NCBI GenBank assembly: GCA_905147135.1
Contig: LR990053.1
Location: forward strand, 17,558,501-17,622,500
Reading direction: 5' to 3'
From: Blastobasis lacticolella
Taxonomy: Eukaryota > Arthropoda > Insecta > Lepidoptera > Blastobasidae
DNA: 64,000 nucleotides
Below, one piece after another: positions 1 through 8,259 of this stretch. The translations under genes and the position numbers were made by a program. Under the pieces are notes generated by a model, which saw only the letters and a program-made list of their open reading frames with translations, searched no databases and had not been told where the DNA came from. The stretch's first letter is position 1. Each line of letters begins with the position of its first letter.

Positions 1-22
1 TGGCATACCATCTCTTTTGCAG

Positions 23-175
23 GTGCACTTTTTCGACATCGTATTTTCCGATGATGAGATAGATGCAAATAACGCAAATACAGGCGTCATGAGCCGCGTA
101 CTAGCAATGTCTCTCTACCTAAGTTTGTTCTTTGCTCTATTTTTTTTTATGTTATACGATAGGCAAACAGGCTAG
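23..175 (+). CDS. Possible 3' terminal exon of an unidentified + strand gene
   Basis: A pyrimidine-rich tract ending in TTTGCAG (16-22) looks like a splice acceptor. From base 23 one frame is open for about 50 codons, starting VHFFDIVFSDDEIDANN, with a hydrophobic C-terminal part, to a TAG at 173-175. The last dozen residues (about FFFMLYDRQTG) are read from a retrotransposon tail that starts near 139. A polyadenylation signal follows at 336-341. I do not recognise the protein. The reading rests on one acceptor-like site and a short open frame, so it may be chance; upstream exons would lie outside the window. Confidence 0.25.
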   Translation: MHFFDIVFSDDEIDANNANTGVMSRVLAMSLYLSLFFALFFFMLYDRQTG

Positions 176-205
176 CGGGCTACCTGTTGGCAATTGGACA
201 ACTTG
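139..205 (-). repeat. Jockey-like LINE/SINE 3' tail fragment
   Basis: An oligo-T run followed by a GGCAAACAGGCTAGCGGGC-type block and CACCTG-like sequence matches the 3' end of the Jockey-like LINE at 54485-56262. On the + strand it reads as the reverse complement of the tail, so the element lies on the - strand. Related fragments occur near 10.7, 13.4, 33.9, 44.0 and 58.1 kb. Confidence 0.6.
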
Positions 206-335
206 AAAGTTCTTCAAACGGCATGTCTACAGGTAACTAAGGCGGGCACCGCATCCGCTCCTCATACGTTACTGATGTTCTAAACGACGGTAGCCGTTTT
301 CCATCCGGGCCGTCTGACCGTGTGCCACCCCAGGC

Positions 336-341
336 AATAAA
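336..341 (+). promoter_or_regulatory. Polyadenylation signal AATAAA
   Basis: A canonical AATAAA lies about 160 bases after the stop codon of the candidate exon at 23-175. It would fit the 3' end of that transcript, but such hexamers are frequent in AT-rich DNA. Confidence 0.25.
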
Positions 342-469
342 AATATAAACAAAAGCGGGCCCTATCACACGAGGCCAATAGCCAGGCCAGTCCAGCAAGA
401 ACACTGCATTGGCTTGTGCAAGTCCAATAGGGTCTACGATTGGCCCGGCTATTGGTCTCGTCTGTAGGG

Positions 470-531
470 CGTCATGAAGACCGGAAGACGTAGCGTGGGT
501 AGGCCTCCCACAAGATGGACCGACGACCTTT
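470..531 (+). pseudogene. RTE-like LINE C-terminal fragment, part 1
   Basis: The + strand reads approximately RRSVGRPPTRWTDDL, the conserved arginine/proline-rich C-terminal block of RTE-clade LINE polyproteins. It stops at 531, where an unrelated LINE tail with GAAA repeats begins, and the downstream part of the same block reappears near 1290-1396. It is a dead relic split by an insertion. Confidence 0.55.
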
Positions 532-532
532 T

Positions 533-783
533 AGAAAGAAAGAAAGAAAGAAAGAAAATATTTATTACAAAGGACGCCACGACATAATAATTTACATATA
601 CCACAAAAAAAAAAAAATAGTACATAAAACACGGAGACAATTATAGGGTTCCCAGTGGCATTTTTCGTGGGCATCCAGCGTAAATGGACCCTCCTCAGCA
701 TAATGTTGTGGCCGCTTGCCGCGAACCACAACGCTGGTTTTCAGTGGGCCCCGTAATATCCCACCGACACTGCACCGTCAAGC
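533..783 (-). repeat. LINE 3' end with (GAAA)n tail
   Basis: About five GAAA units (535-557) adjoin a block reading TATTTATTACAAAGG on the + strand, the reverse complement of a common insect LINE 3' terminus. The body probably runs to about 783. It sits inside the RTE relic, consistent with a later insertion on the opposite strand. The right boundary is uncertain. Confidence 0.4.
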
Positions 784-1289
784 AAGCAATACCCACTTCA
801 AATAAATAAATACCTATTATCCAAACAATAAAATGAGTTTATAAATCATATTACTATTATAGAATAAACATAAATAAAATAGTCAAAAAACCAAATGCCG
901 CCATATATATATATATAGATATAAAACGTATTACGTAAATAAAATAAACTAATTTGATTTGTATTTTGTGTAGTGACAGTGGCTGTGTGAATCTAAACTA
1001 TACCCTTGGGAGGGGGTAGGGCCGGGCGGCCAGTCTAGAAACTAGCGTCGCGCGCGCAACGCGTGTGTCTTTGCAACACACTGGTCGTACCTATCAAATA
1101 CGTACCTACTAGGCAAACAAAATTTGAACTGTACAGTCGAAAATTGCTACCATTATCATTTCAAATCCAAATGCAAGCCCATGGATGGAAAAATACGCAA
1201 AAAACCACAACAAAAATTGTTTTTTTTTTCCTTGTGCACGTGCTTGCGCAGGCACCCCGGTTGTGACAACCGTGGTGGAAACCGTTTAA

Positions 1290-1396
1290 AGGTGGAAACC
1301 AGCTGGATGCGGAAGGCACAGGACCGGTCTTTGTGCAGATCTCTGAGAGGAGGCCTATGCCCAGCAGTAGGCGTCTTCCGGCTGATATGATGATAG
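1290..1396 (+). pseudogene. RTE-like LINE C-terminal fragment, part 2
   Basis: The + strand reads about SWMRKAQDRSLCRSLRGG and ends in a GAT/ATG-rich tail, the standard 3' end of lepidopteran RTE elements (consensus close to W-M-x-x-A-Q-D-R). It continues the fragment at 470-531, so about 760 bp of later insertions separate the two halves. There is a stop right after the block and no full domain remains. Confidence 0.6.
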
Positions 1397-1414
1397 GGCT
1401 TTAATAAACCTCAC

Positions 1415-1601
1415 CTCTCTTCGGATACACGAACGCCGTGGGCGGTCTCAGATGGAACACCACCTTGTGCACGTATGCGCTGATGTCCCCGCCGCGCGCG
1501 CCGCGCACCCACACGCGCCAGTCGACGGCGAGCGCGCGCCCGAGCGGCGAGCGCCGCGGCTCGCAGCAGTGCCCCACCTCCAGCCAGACGCGAACGCACA
1601 T
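1415..1601 (-). CDS. Exon of an ENL/AF9-type YEATS-domain gene
   Basis: The - strand encodes about 62 residues beginning MCVRVWLEVGHCCEPRR, then VDWRVWVRG, then YVHKVVFHLRPP, then YPKR. This matches the N-terminal half of the YEATS domain of ENL/AF9 (Drosophila ear): the LELGH-like strand, the DWxVFVRG strand and the VEKVVFHL strand are all recognisable. Family knowledge: these proteins read acylated histone H3 lysines in super elongation and DOT1L complexes in the nucleus. An acceptor (TTCCCCAG, 1602-1609) precedes and a donor (GTGAGG, 1409-1414) follows. The exon begins right at the Met-Cys codons, as ENL/AF9 exon 2 begins at Cys. The rest of the domain would lie at lower coordinates, but no continuation is seen in 1-1400, so the next intron probably runs out of the window. 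Odd: the exon is far more GC-rich than its surroundings. Confidence 0.8.
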
Positions 1602-1663
1602 CTGGGGAAGCGGCGGAGCAATGGATTAGGTGGTTGTCGATACTATTCCAACGCGGTAGGTGG

Positions 1664-1985
1664 ACTATTGGGGAAATGTTCTTTCGGGAAGTTGTTTGGG
1701 ACGTTGTCCATTTGGGACGTTGTCCGTTTGGGATGTTGTCCATTTGGGACGCTGTCCATGTTTATATATTTTAGGCGTTTGGAGCATTTGGGACATTGTC
1801 CATTTGGGGAGTTACCCATCTGAGAAGTTGTCCATTTGAGAAGCTGTCCATTTGGGGCGCTGTCCATATAAGAAGTTGTCCATTTGGAACGTTTCCCACT
1901 TTGGATATTGTCCGTATGGGAAATAGACCACTTGAGATTTGTGAGAGAGATATGTCAATTTGAGAAGTTGCCCAAATGAGCAGAA
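1664..1985. repeat. 15-bp minisatellite (TTGTCCATTTGGGACG-like)
   Basis: About twenty diverged copies of a ~15-bp unit (variants of TTGTCCATTTGGGA) in head-to-tail array. Because the unit length is a multiple of three, long frames stay open on both strands and give pentapeptide repeats such as NGQLPKWTTSQ; these are not real genes. The array lies about 60 bp upstream of the YEATS exon, within the presumed preceding intron or 5' flank. Confidence 0.8.
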
Positions 1986-2486
1986 GGATGCAGTGGTATT
2001 TTCTCCCGAAGAAATCGTAATGTCGTGTTAAGCCTTGTATCATACATTTGATCATCTAGCCATTATTTAATTTGTCACAACTGATTCAAAAGCGTGTTCT
2101 CACGTGGGGTATGTGGTTCATTTTGCACCGGAAACAACAATTTTTACTGAAAATTCCGCCGGGGAGTTTGGACGTGGCGACAGCGCCACCGCAGTAGGCC
2201 AACGTCCAGTTGGTCATGACGGGATTGAGGCTGAATAGGCTATGCACGATCCAAAGGCGTTCCACATATTGTATGTAAATACCCCCTGGACTTACGACTA
2301 TATAAGAAAAGGCGACTAATTTTACAGAGGCAATCAGCACAACCGTTCAGGAGTACAGTTCAGGAAATCTTCTTTGGGTCACTGAGCCACCATAGGAAGT
2401 AAAGAAGCTGGATCTGAGATTTTTAATGATATTGCACACTGGCCAGTCTTTTGGCTTGATCGACTTCATTTGGTGAAGCATGTTTA
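1986..2486. other. No gene seen
   Basis: Unique-looking AT-rich sequence. A short - strand frame at 2086-2340 has no recognisable domain and no codon or motif support. Confidence 0.4.
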
Positions 2487-2545
2487 TCTCATCATCATCG
2501 TTTCAAGCGGGTCTTTATTGTTGAACATAGGCATTCCCTGTTAAA
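2487..2545 (-). repeat. (CAT)n-headed RTE/SINE 3' end fragment
   Basis: A CATCATCATCG run followed by GAACATAGGC-type sequence on the + strand is the reverse complement of the widespread lepidopteran 3' end that finishes in ATG repeats (compare 48018-48282). A similar scrap lies near 2690. Confidence 0.35.
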
Positions 2546-2731
2546 AACTTATATTTAGCTCTTGTTAAAACATATCTAGGTACAGTGTCCATTTATTATA
2601 TTGTTCTTGACAACAATGGCAAACAGACAAATTTGAAAAATTAAATGATTATATGGCTATTATTTCTTCGAAAGCCAATTAATTCGTCGTCATCGTTTCA
2701 GCCAAGCGAGGAACGAATGTCCCAACACCAG

Positions 2732-2920
2732 AGGGCCTAGTGTGAGTTCCGCTTCGATTTTACTTAACTATCGCGTTTGCGTTTACGTCGAAATTAGTAT
2801 GAAGAAAAAAACTTCATTTACGTACCACTAGGCGGCGCTATATATTTTTTCATACTAATTTTCACGTAAACGCAAACGCGATAGTAAAGTAAAATCGAAG
2901 CGGAACTCACACTAGGCCCT
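2732..2920. mobile_element. Snap-back MITE, 189 bp, copy 1
   Basis: Almost the entire element is an inverted repeat: the left end AGGGCCTAGTGTGAGTTCCG is matched by the reverse complement at the right end, and pairing continues for about 57 bp and again over a TTAGTATGA block. The flanks carry a 3-bp duplication CAG (2729-2731 and 2921-2923). There is no coding capacity. The second copy at 2994-3182 has exactly the same length. Confidence 0.9.
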
Positions 2921-2993
2921 CAGACCATAAGCTCTCCATGGTGTAAGCGGTGTATTGGTGCATGGTGTATTGTATATTTTAGCTAACGATCTG

Positions 2994-3182
2994 AGGGCTT
3001 AGTGTGAGTTTCGCTTGGATTTTACTTTACTATCGCGTTTGCGTTTACGTCGAAATTAGTATGAAGAAAAAAACTTTATTTACGTACCACTAGACGGCGC
3101 TATACATTTTTTCATATTAATTTTCACGTTAACGCAAACGCGATAGTAAAGTAAAATCGAAGCGAAACTCACACTAAGCCCT
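2994..3182. mobile_element. Snap-back MITE, 189 bp, copy 2
   Basis: Second copy of the family at 2732-2920, 73 bp downstream and in the same arrangement, with terminal AGGGCTTAGTGTGAGTTTCG and its inverted partner. The target duplication is CTG (2991-2993 and 3183-3185). Both target triplets fit CWG. The transposase family is not evident from the ends alone. Confidence 0.9.
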
Positions 3183-3417
3183 CTGAGAGCCTAATACTGG
3201 GAAGCGCGCGTAACTGATGTTACGTTAACGATATCTAAGTTTATTTAAAATAATAATGTAATTCAAAATCGCAGCTGATTGCCACTGTGTGTGATGGATG
3301 AGTAATAATACCTCTTGCTTCATTTTATGGTTATTCATTATTTAGTATTGGCCGCAGCCGCTGAGTGATGCTAGCCTAAATAACTTAATTGTAATTCACT
3401 AAATTGTAGAGAGCATG

Positions 3418-3451
3418 ACTGGTCTAAATGGCCATTCCCATTTAGACCAGT
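3418..3451. repeat. 34-bp perfect hairpin
   Basis: ACTGGTCTAAATGG (3418-3431) is perfectly inverted at 3438-3451 around a 6-base loop. No oligo-T or promoter context suggests a function. Confidence 0.7.
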
Positions 3452-3471
3452 TTTAGGTACTTCTTATATTA

Positions 3472-3655
3472 TTTACTACTGGTGGACCCGGCGCGACTTC
3501 GTTCGCATACACCTACTTCACCACTAACTACACGTATTTCTTGCTTATAAATCTTCCTCAAGAATCTCTCATCTGTTGTTGAAAACCGCATTAAAACCCG
3601 TTGTGTAAATACATAGGGACAGACGGCGGGAAGCGACTTTGTTTTATACTATGTA
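3472..3655 (+). repeat. Lepidopteran interspersed repeat (GCGACTTTGTTTTATAC family)
   Basis: A GGACCCGGCGCGACTTCGTTCGC start, a middle block reading GAAAACCGCATTAAAACCCG, and an end GCGACTTTGTTTTATACTAT mark a common lepidopteran non-autonomous repeat. Partial relatives lie near 9970-10170, 10590-10690, 14490-14640 and 47500-47640. Non-coding. Confidence 0.55.
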
Positions 3656-4625
3656 CCTATAGATGAAGACGAAGTTCTAGGTATAAAACGTTCGAAAAGT
3701 GGGTAACCTGCGGGAGACATCTGAAAAAAATAGGCATACACCTTGGTATTTTTAAACAGTTTTTACTAAAATAAGATTCCCACTTTCGTCATGATCAACC
3801 TGTACAAAGTACCTACTTAACAATGTACTACTTGTTTATGTTTAAGCATACCTTTGGTCAAGGTCAAGTCAAAATGATGACTCAGATTTGAGCCCCATTG
3901 CAGAAGCAAACATTTTTGCCTGGGTTTTTGTTTAGTTTGCCGCACGTTGCATTTGTGTTGTGTCAGTACTGTCGTTGGTCGTTGACCAAATTTAGGTACA
4001 CGTCATCGAATTTGTTCATAATAATATATGGGAATCATTATAACAGGGGAATCTGACCAGATTGGATCATTCCATTTTAATTACAATTAGTTATAGTTTT
4101 AGTAGGTTACACATGCAGATATTCACAACACATACTGTCATCTTGGCGTTACTGTTATCTTGGTGTTAACGACGACAACTCTAAATTAATAAATTTTATC
4201 ACAGAAGCCTCAAATTGCATATGGAAATGAAACGTTCATATTTTAAAAGTAAAGTCAAGTAAAAATAAAACGTAGTCGTCGCTCGTCATTTTCCATGCAA
4301 TATTTACACTCCAAATGACATAGTTTCCTGTTATTGAATTTATTAATTTGCCATATTGATTTCCTCTAAGGATACTTTTATAACGAGTGGCTACCTAACA
4401 TCATAATAGTAATGTGCTTGCTAAACAGATGAATCTATTCAGCTAATTTTTTATTGTACGCAGTGACAAACGAGTTGACAGCCCTCCTGGTGGTAAACGG
4501 TAACTATCCGATTCATACATTTAGGTGGCAGGCAACAAAATGCCGGCTTTTTAGGTAAATAAAAATACAGGTTCTGTATTTTGCGTTGCCACTGTGAGCA
4601 CTAAGATGAAATGCCTCATGCCCGT
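3656..4625. other. No gene seen
   Basis: AT-rich DNA. A short scrap near 4035-4070 resembles the family at 16480-16765, and another near 4465-4500 resembles a LINE tail. No open frame of note. Confidence 0.4.
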
Positions 4626-5043
4626 AATGAACAATTTTCTAATAGGTATCTAAAGCATTCCTAACCACTCATTAGATGGCGCCCCGACAATTTTGGTAAT
4701 TAATAATCGCTTGAAATAGGTTCTTAGCAAACAGGATATAAACACTGGGTACGTTGTATTGGATAATATTGTATTTGTCAATAGTTTTCAACCATTTTAG
4801 AGGTTGTAATAATAATGAAACAAAGTGCCAACTTCTATAAATATTTCTTTTTACACTTCGTTTAACCTTTAACAGTTATGGTTATATAAGTAAACATTTT
4901 ATTTTTAAGTTTAGTGTTAGTTGGCTGCATGAAATCACTGCAACGATCATACAGATTAAAAAAAAATTACCAAAATTGTAAGAGCGCCATAAATTGATGC
5001 TTTTTGCAACCAACTATCAATACCTACTGGAAAACTCCTCATT
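4626..5043 (-). mobile_element. ~410-bp MITE family, copy 1 (inverted)
   Basis: The right end reads TACTGGAAAACTCCTCATT and the left end AATGAACAATTTTCTAATAG, a degraded version of its inverse. The interior matches, in reverse, the copies at 17069, 17925, 18265 and 51998, including a block reading ATAGATGGCGCTCCTACAAT in those copies. No ORF and no clear target duplication. Confidence 0.8.
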
Positions 5044-5404
5044 GCGCCGGCTACCTTATCCTTACTTATTTGAACTGTGCTATGACTTTGGCGATGATAA
5101 CTACAGATAATCGAATTACGCAGAAAGCTGAATAAATTGCATCTACGTACGTAACAACAAGTGTTGTTAATACAAACGCGTCTGTATGTCTGTAGGACGT
5201 CAGCGGTGACCTTGTGACTGCCGATATTTAAATGGTATGATACGAGAATGATTTTTAGGTAGTATCAAGCTGTCAAGTTTATCTAAAATGCTTTGAACAA
5301 GTACGGTCGGTAGCGATAGTAACTATAAGTGTATAATGTTATCCACGCGCGATCAGTTGCAACTGAGATACTCGCCGTCACTGCAACTATGGCGTCGGCA
5401 AATT

Positions 5405-5514
5405 AGGCGGTGTCCTAATTGTCGTACGACAGACGTCGCCCGACCAATAGGAGACCTCAAACTGTCCGTCGCACAACCAGAATCGCACGACTGTTGTCAA
5501 TTAGGACAGCGCCT
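5405..5514. mobile_element. 110-bp MITE with GTGTCCTAATTG termini
   Basis: AGGCGGTGTCCTAATTG at the left end is inverted at the right end (CAATTAGGACAGCGCCT) with one mismatch. The interior GTACGACAGA...CCGACCAATA...GAGACCTCAAA block is shared with 45446-45558, so the two are relatives. Confidence 0.65.
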
Positions 5515-5689
5515 TTGAGTCGCCTTGAAGCTCGCGAACATAAAAATTTGCTCGCGAAAGGTGTGTTATTAGTAGAGATGAAACGGATATCCGGTTGCTA
5601 TCCGGTATCCGGCCTATCCGGCCTTAATTTACTATCCGGCCGGATACCGGATAGCGCATTAATATCCGGCCGGATACCGGATAGTAAAA

Positions 5690-5975
5690 AGTGTATGAAA
5701 ATTCCATAAAAATGATTTTGTTCATTGGCTTCATTTCTCTGAGCGGCTACTGCCTCAATTATATTATCCTTCAGGTCTTGTTGGACCGCCGCGCCGTCAG
5801 CCAGGTGGCGCCTTCCGCGGCAGCGCGTCGTCGTCGACAAATTTAGGGCTACTTGCACCACAGTGGTCTTTGGGGTGACAGAGCACATGCCCATACCATC
5901 GCATTATGTGAGACTTTGTAACTTCCACGAGTATGGACATTAGATACTTACTTTTCCCAACAAGTGACACCCGCT
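5690..5975 (-). pseudogene. RTE-like LINE C-terminal scrap inside the hAT element
   Basis: Two - strand frames read MRWYGHVLCHPKDHC and VALNLSTTTRCRGR followed by QQDLKDNIIEA, resembling the RWYGHV / RGRPxxRW / QDL blocks near the C terminus of RTE LINE proteins. The pieces are in different frames, so the reading frame is broken. It is either a LINE fragment captured by the hAT element or a fortuitous likeness; the three blocks in correct order favour the former. Confidence 0.4.
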
Positions 5976-6147
5976 GATCAGCGTAAAAAATGCGCATTTC
6001 TGTCGTGTGTTGTTTTGACAAGTGTTATTTAGTATAAAAAAAATTCCAAATTCAATCAAGGTTTAATTTAATAAAAATACAAATTTTCTATAGGTATTTA
6101 GAGGTAATATACGATGTGGTTTGTCCTCCGATATGCTGTTGGCATGT

Positions 6148-6231
6148 ATAAGCCCGTATTTCGAAACTACAAATCGTTCCGAGGTCGAAAGAATTTTTCA
6201 GTTCAACGTCAAATTATTCTCTTTGAAGGAA
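6148..6231 (+). pseudogene. Possible hAT transposase C-terminal remnant
   Basis: The frame starting near 6148 reads ISPYFETTNRSEVERIFQFN and stops at 6231. The S-E-V-E-R-I-F run resembles the S-x-x-x-E-R-x-F-S motif in the hAT dimerisation domain. It lies in an element with hAT ends, which supports the reading, but only about 28 residues remain. Confidence 0.35.
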
Positions 6232-6425
6232 ACTTAAAATCACCTTAATACATGCAGCCGTCTAAAGTCCCACCCCACGATTACAGCTTGTACAAACTTG
6301 TTCAGAGACTATTTTCAGCCAAACATCCGGCCGCCGGATATCCGGCTATCCGGCTAGGACGCTGGCCGGATATCCGGTATCCGGTATCCGGCCAAACCAC
6401 TATCCGTTTAATCTTTAGTTATTAG

Positions 6426-7590
6426 GCGAATACGAAATAAAGAAATTAAATTGGTTATGAGTTCGTCATTTTGGTTTTGTTTCTGCAATATTTTAGAGAT
6501 ATATTTCATTTTCGATTTACATCGACAAGGTTCAGTCATATTTTGAGCGCGCGTAGATATGTGTCATAATATAATTGATCTATTGAGCATAACATGTTTG
6601 GTAATACACACTATGTCCTACTGCTCAGCTGCTCAATTCAGGTGAACAATCTTGTTGAGCAGTGGGGAAGTAGAGTAACTTTCATTGTCAAAATAAATCA
6701 AAACAACAAGCAAAAGTATGGGTTCACTGTGTCAATTTAAGGAGAGCTCGTTGATGTCTGATTATTATTAGGGTATAAAAGTTACACATTTTATTAAAGC
6801 GCGTAGAGTACCTTGGAGAAAAAAAGTAAGTAATTATAGGATCGAATTACGTCTTACCTTAATGTGTTATCAAATTCCTCACTTGAAAGAACTCTTGCGT
6901 TGAAACGGAAATATCAATATATCGTAAATAAATTTGCTAAGACTATAATTTTGTAGTTCTTTTGGCCTATGCAAAAGACACTGTTACTTTTTGCTGAAAT
7001 GTGGCTGAACGTCGCGCACTGGTATTTCAGGCACAAAATTAACACAAAATGCATAAACTTGTCACAAATGAGAGAATTCTTTCCACAGAGAATAGATATT
7101 ACTCATAAATTATTGTTTCTTTTTTGGTTTAGGTGGTTATTGATAGAGATTTAACATCATAAAAATCTTATTGAAAAACATTAGTGTTCTAAACTGTATA
7201 TGGGCTCTAGGTTATCATTGAAGGGATCCTGGTTCAAGGAAGAAGTCGGTTAGATTTATTCCTTTAAACTTACTGTGCCTAAATCTCTACAAAAGTTATC
7301 GATGGTGTAGATTCTCAATTCTAATACAGAGAAATTGGAATTATCTCAGAGCAGGTTCTTAGACATGGTTTATGTCAGTAGACCACCAGGAGCCGCTGCA
7401 GCAGCCTGATAAGTCAGCATTTGTGGAGTTCTCAGTAACTACTAAACCGATTTCGATGCAGTTTTTTGTACTAAAAGCTTGCAATTACGATAATTTTACC
7501 GTCGGGGCCTTGTACGAATTTCTAAATTTTGTGTTTAGCGATTAGGTACATTTTCGAAAACTAAGTTACATAAGATAGTGCTCTTACTCT
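6426..7590. other. No gene seen
   Basis: AT-rich DNA without supported ORFs. The 61-codon frame at 6969-7154 has no recognisable features. A scrap at 7430-7500 (ACTAAACCGATTTCGATGC) resembles the conserved block of the repeat annotated near 14490. Confidence 0.4.
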
Positions 7591-7595
7591 GCACT

Positions 7596-7835
7596 GTATA
7601 AAGCCCAAATTCGACCTTGCATGGAATACTGCTGTCACCTATTGGGCGGATCTCCAATATTGGATTCGGTTGGTAGATGCTCTAAACAACTGATTAAGAA
7701 TCCCTCGTTGGTGCAAAGGAATCTCCAGGATTTGGATCACCACCGTAAAGTAGCATCCCTAGAGGTTTGCTACAGGCTACACTTTTGGAGTAAAAAAATT
7801 CTAGGTACACCCATGCCTGATTACACCAAACTTAG
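7596..7835 (+). pseudogene. Jockey-like LINE ORF2 C-terminal relic
   Basis: The + strand reads about YKAQIRPCMEYCCHLLGG, then DSVGRCSKQLIKNPSL, then LDHHRKVASLEVCYRLHF. This aligns with the C-terminal region of the Jockey-like protein encoded from 61001 (YQAQVRSCMEYCCHLWDG ... LEHRRRVARLSVFYRLHF). The relic begins abruptly near 7596 and decays after 7835, with no flanking reverse transcriptase left. Confidence 0.75.
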
Positions 7836-7925
7836 GCGACTCTTAAGTTGGCGCCTTAGGACATTCCTAAGCATTTAGGAGTCACAAAATCGGTGTCATA
7901 AAGTTTAAAGTGAATTAGCGAGTTC

Positions 7926-8040
7926 AGCTTTATTTATTTATTTAAACTTCATGCACTAAAAGTACAACGGCGGACTTAAAGCTAAAACAGCATTACCTAC
8001 CAGTCTACCAGAAAATATAGCAATCGAAAAAGGTATGCGG
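7926..8040 (-). repeat. LINE 3' end with TTTA-type tail
   Basis: TTTATTTATTTAAACTTCATG followed by AAAGTACAACGGCGGAC on the + strand is the reverse complement of a common lepidopteran LINE 3' terminus. The 5' limit is unclear. Confidence 0.5.
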
Positions 8041-8259
8041 TGCAGGAAGACCACAGAACTGGTTACACATAAGTTTATTCTACTACAATCAAACAGACAT
8101 CTACAAAATACACTAATATAGTAAGTAAGTAAATGTAAGTAAAAGCTAGCAATGCGGGCAAAGGCTGCCTTATCGTTTTAAGCAATCTCTTCCAGACAAC
8201 CTTATAGTTAAAAGTAGCAAAATATATTTTTAAAACTAGTAAATTTATTAACTGCACGA

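Larger units (their letters stand above)
5573..6417. mobile_element. Non-autonomous hAT-type element with perfect 8-bp TSD
   Basis: The ends are TAGAGATGAAACGGATA and the inverse of TAAAGATTAAACGGATA, so the TIRs agree at 15 of 17 bases. The 8-bp sequence GTTATTAG flanks it directly on both sides (5565-5572 and 6418-6425), the target duplication length of hAT transposons. Both subterminal zones are packed with TATCCGG/CCGGATA motifs (5586-5690 and 6325-6400), as is usual for hAT transposase binding regions. The interior holds only broken coding scraps, so it could move only with a transposase supplied elsewhere. Confidence 0.9.

Noticed and set aside
1452..1867. Overlapping long frames on both strands around the minisatellite and YEATS exon
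   Set aside because: Shadows produced by high GC content and a 15-bp tandem unit; only the - strand frame at 1415-1601 has homology and splice sites.
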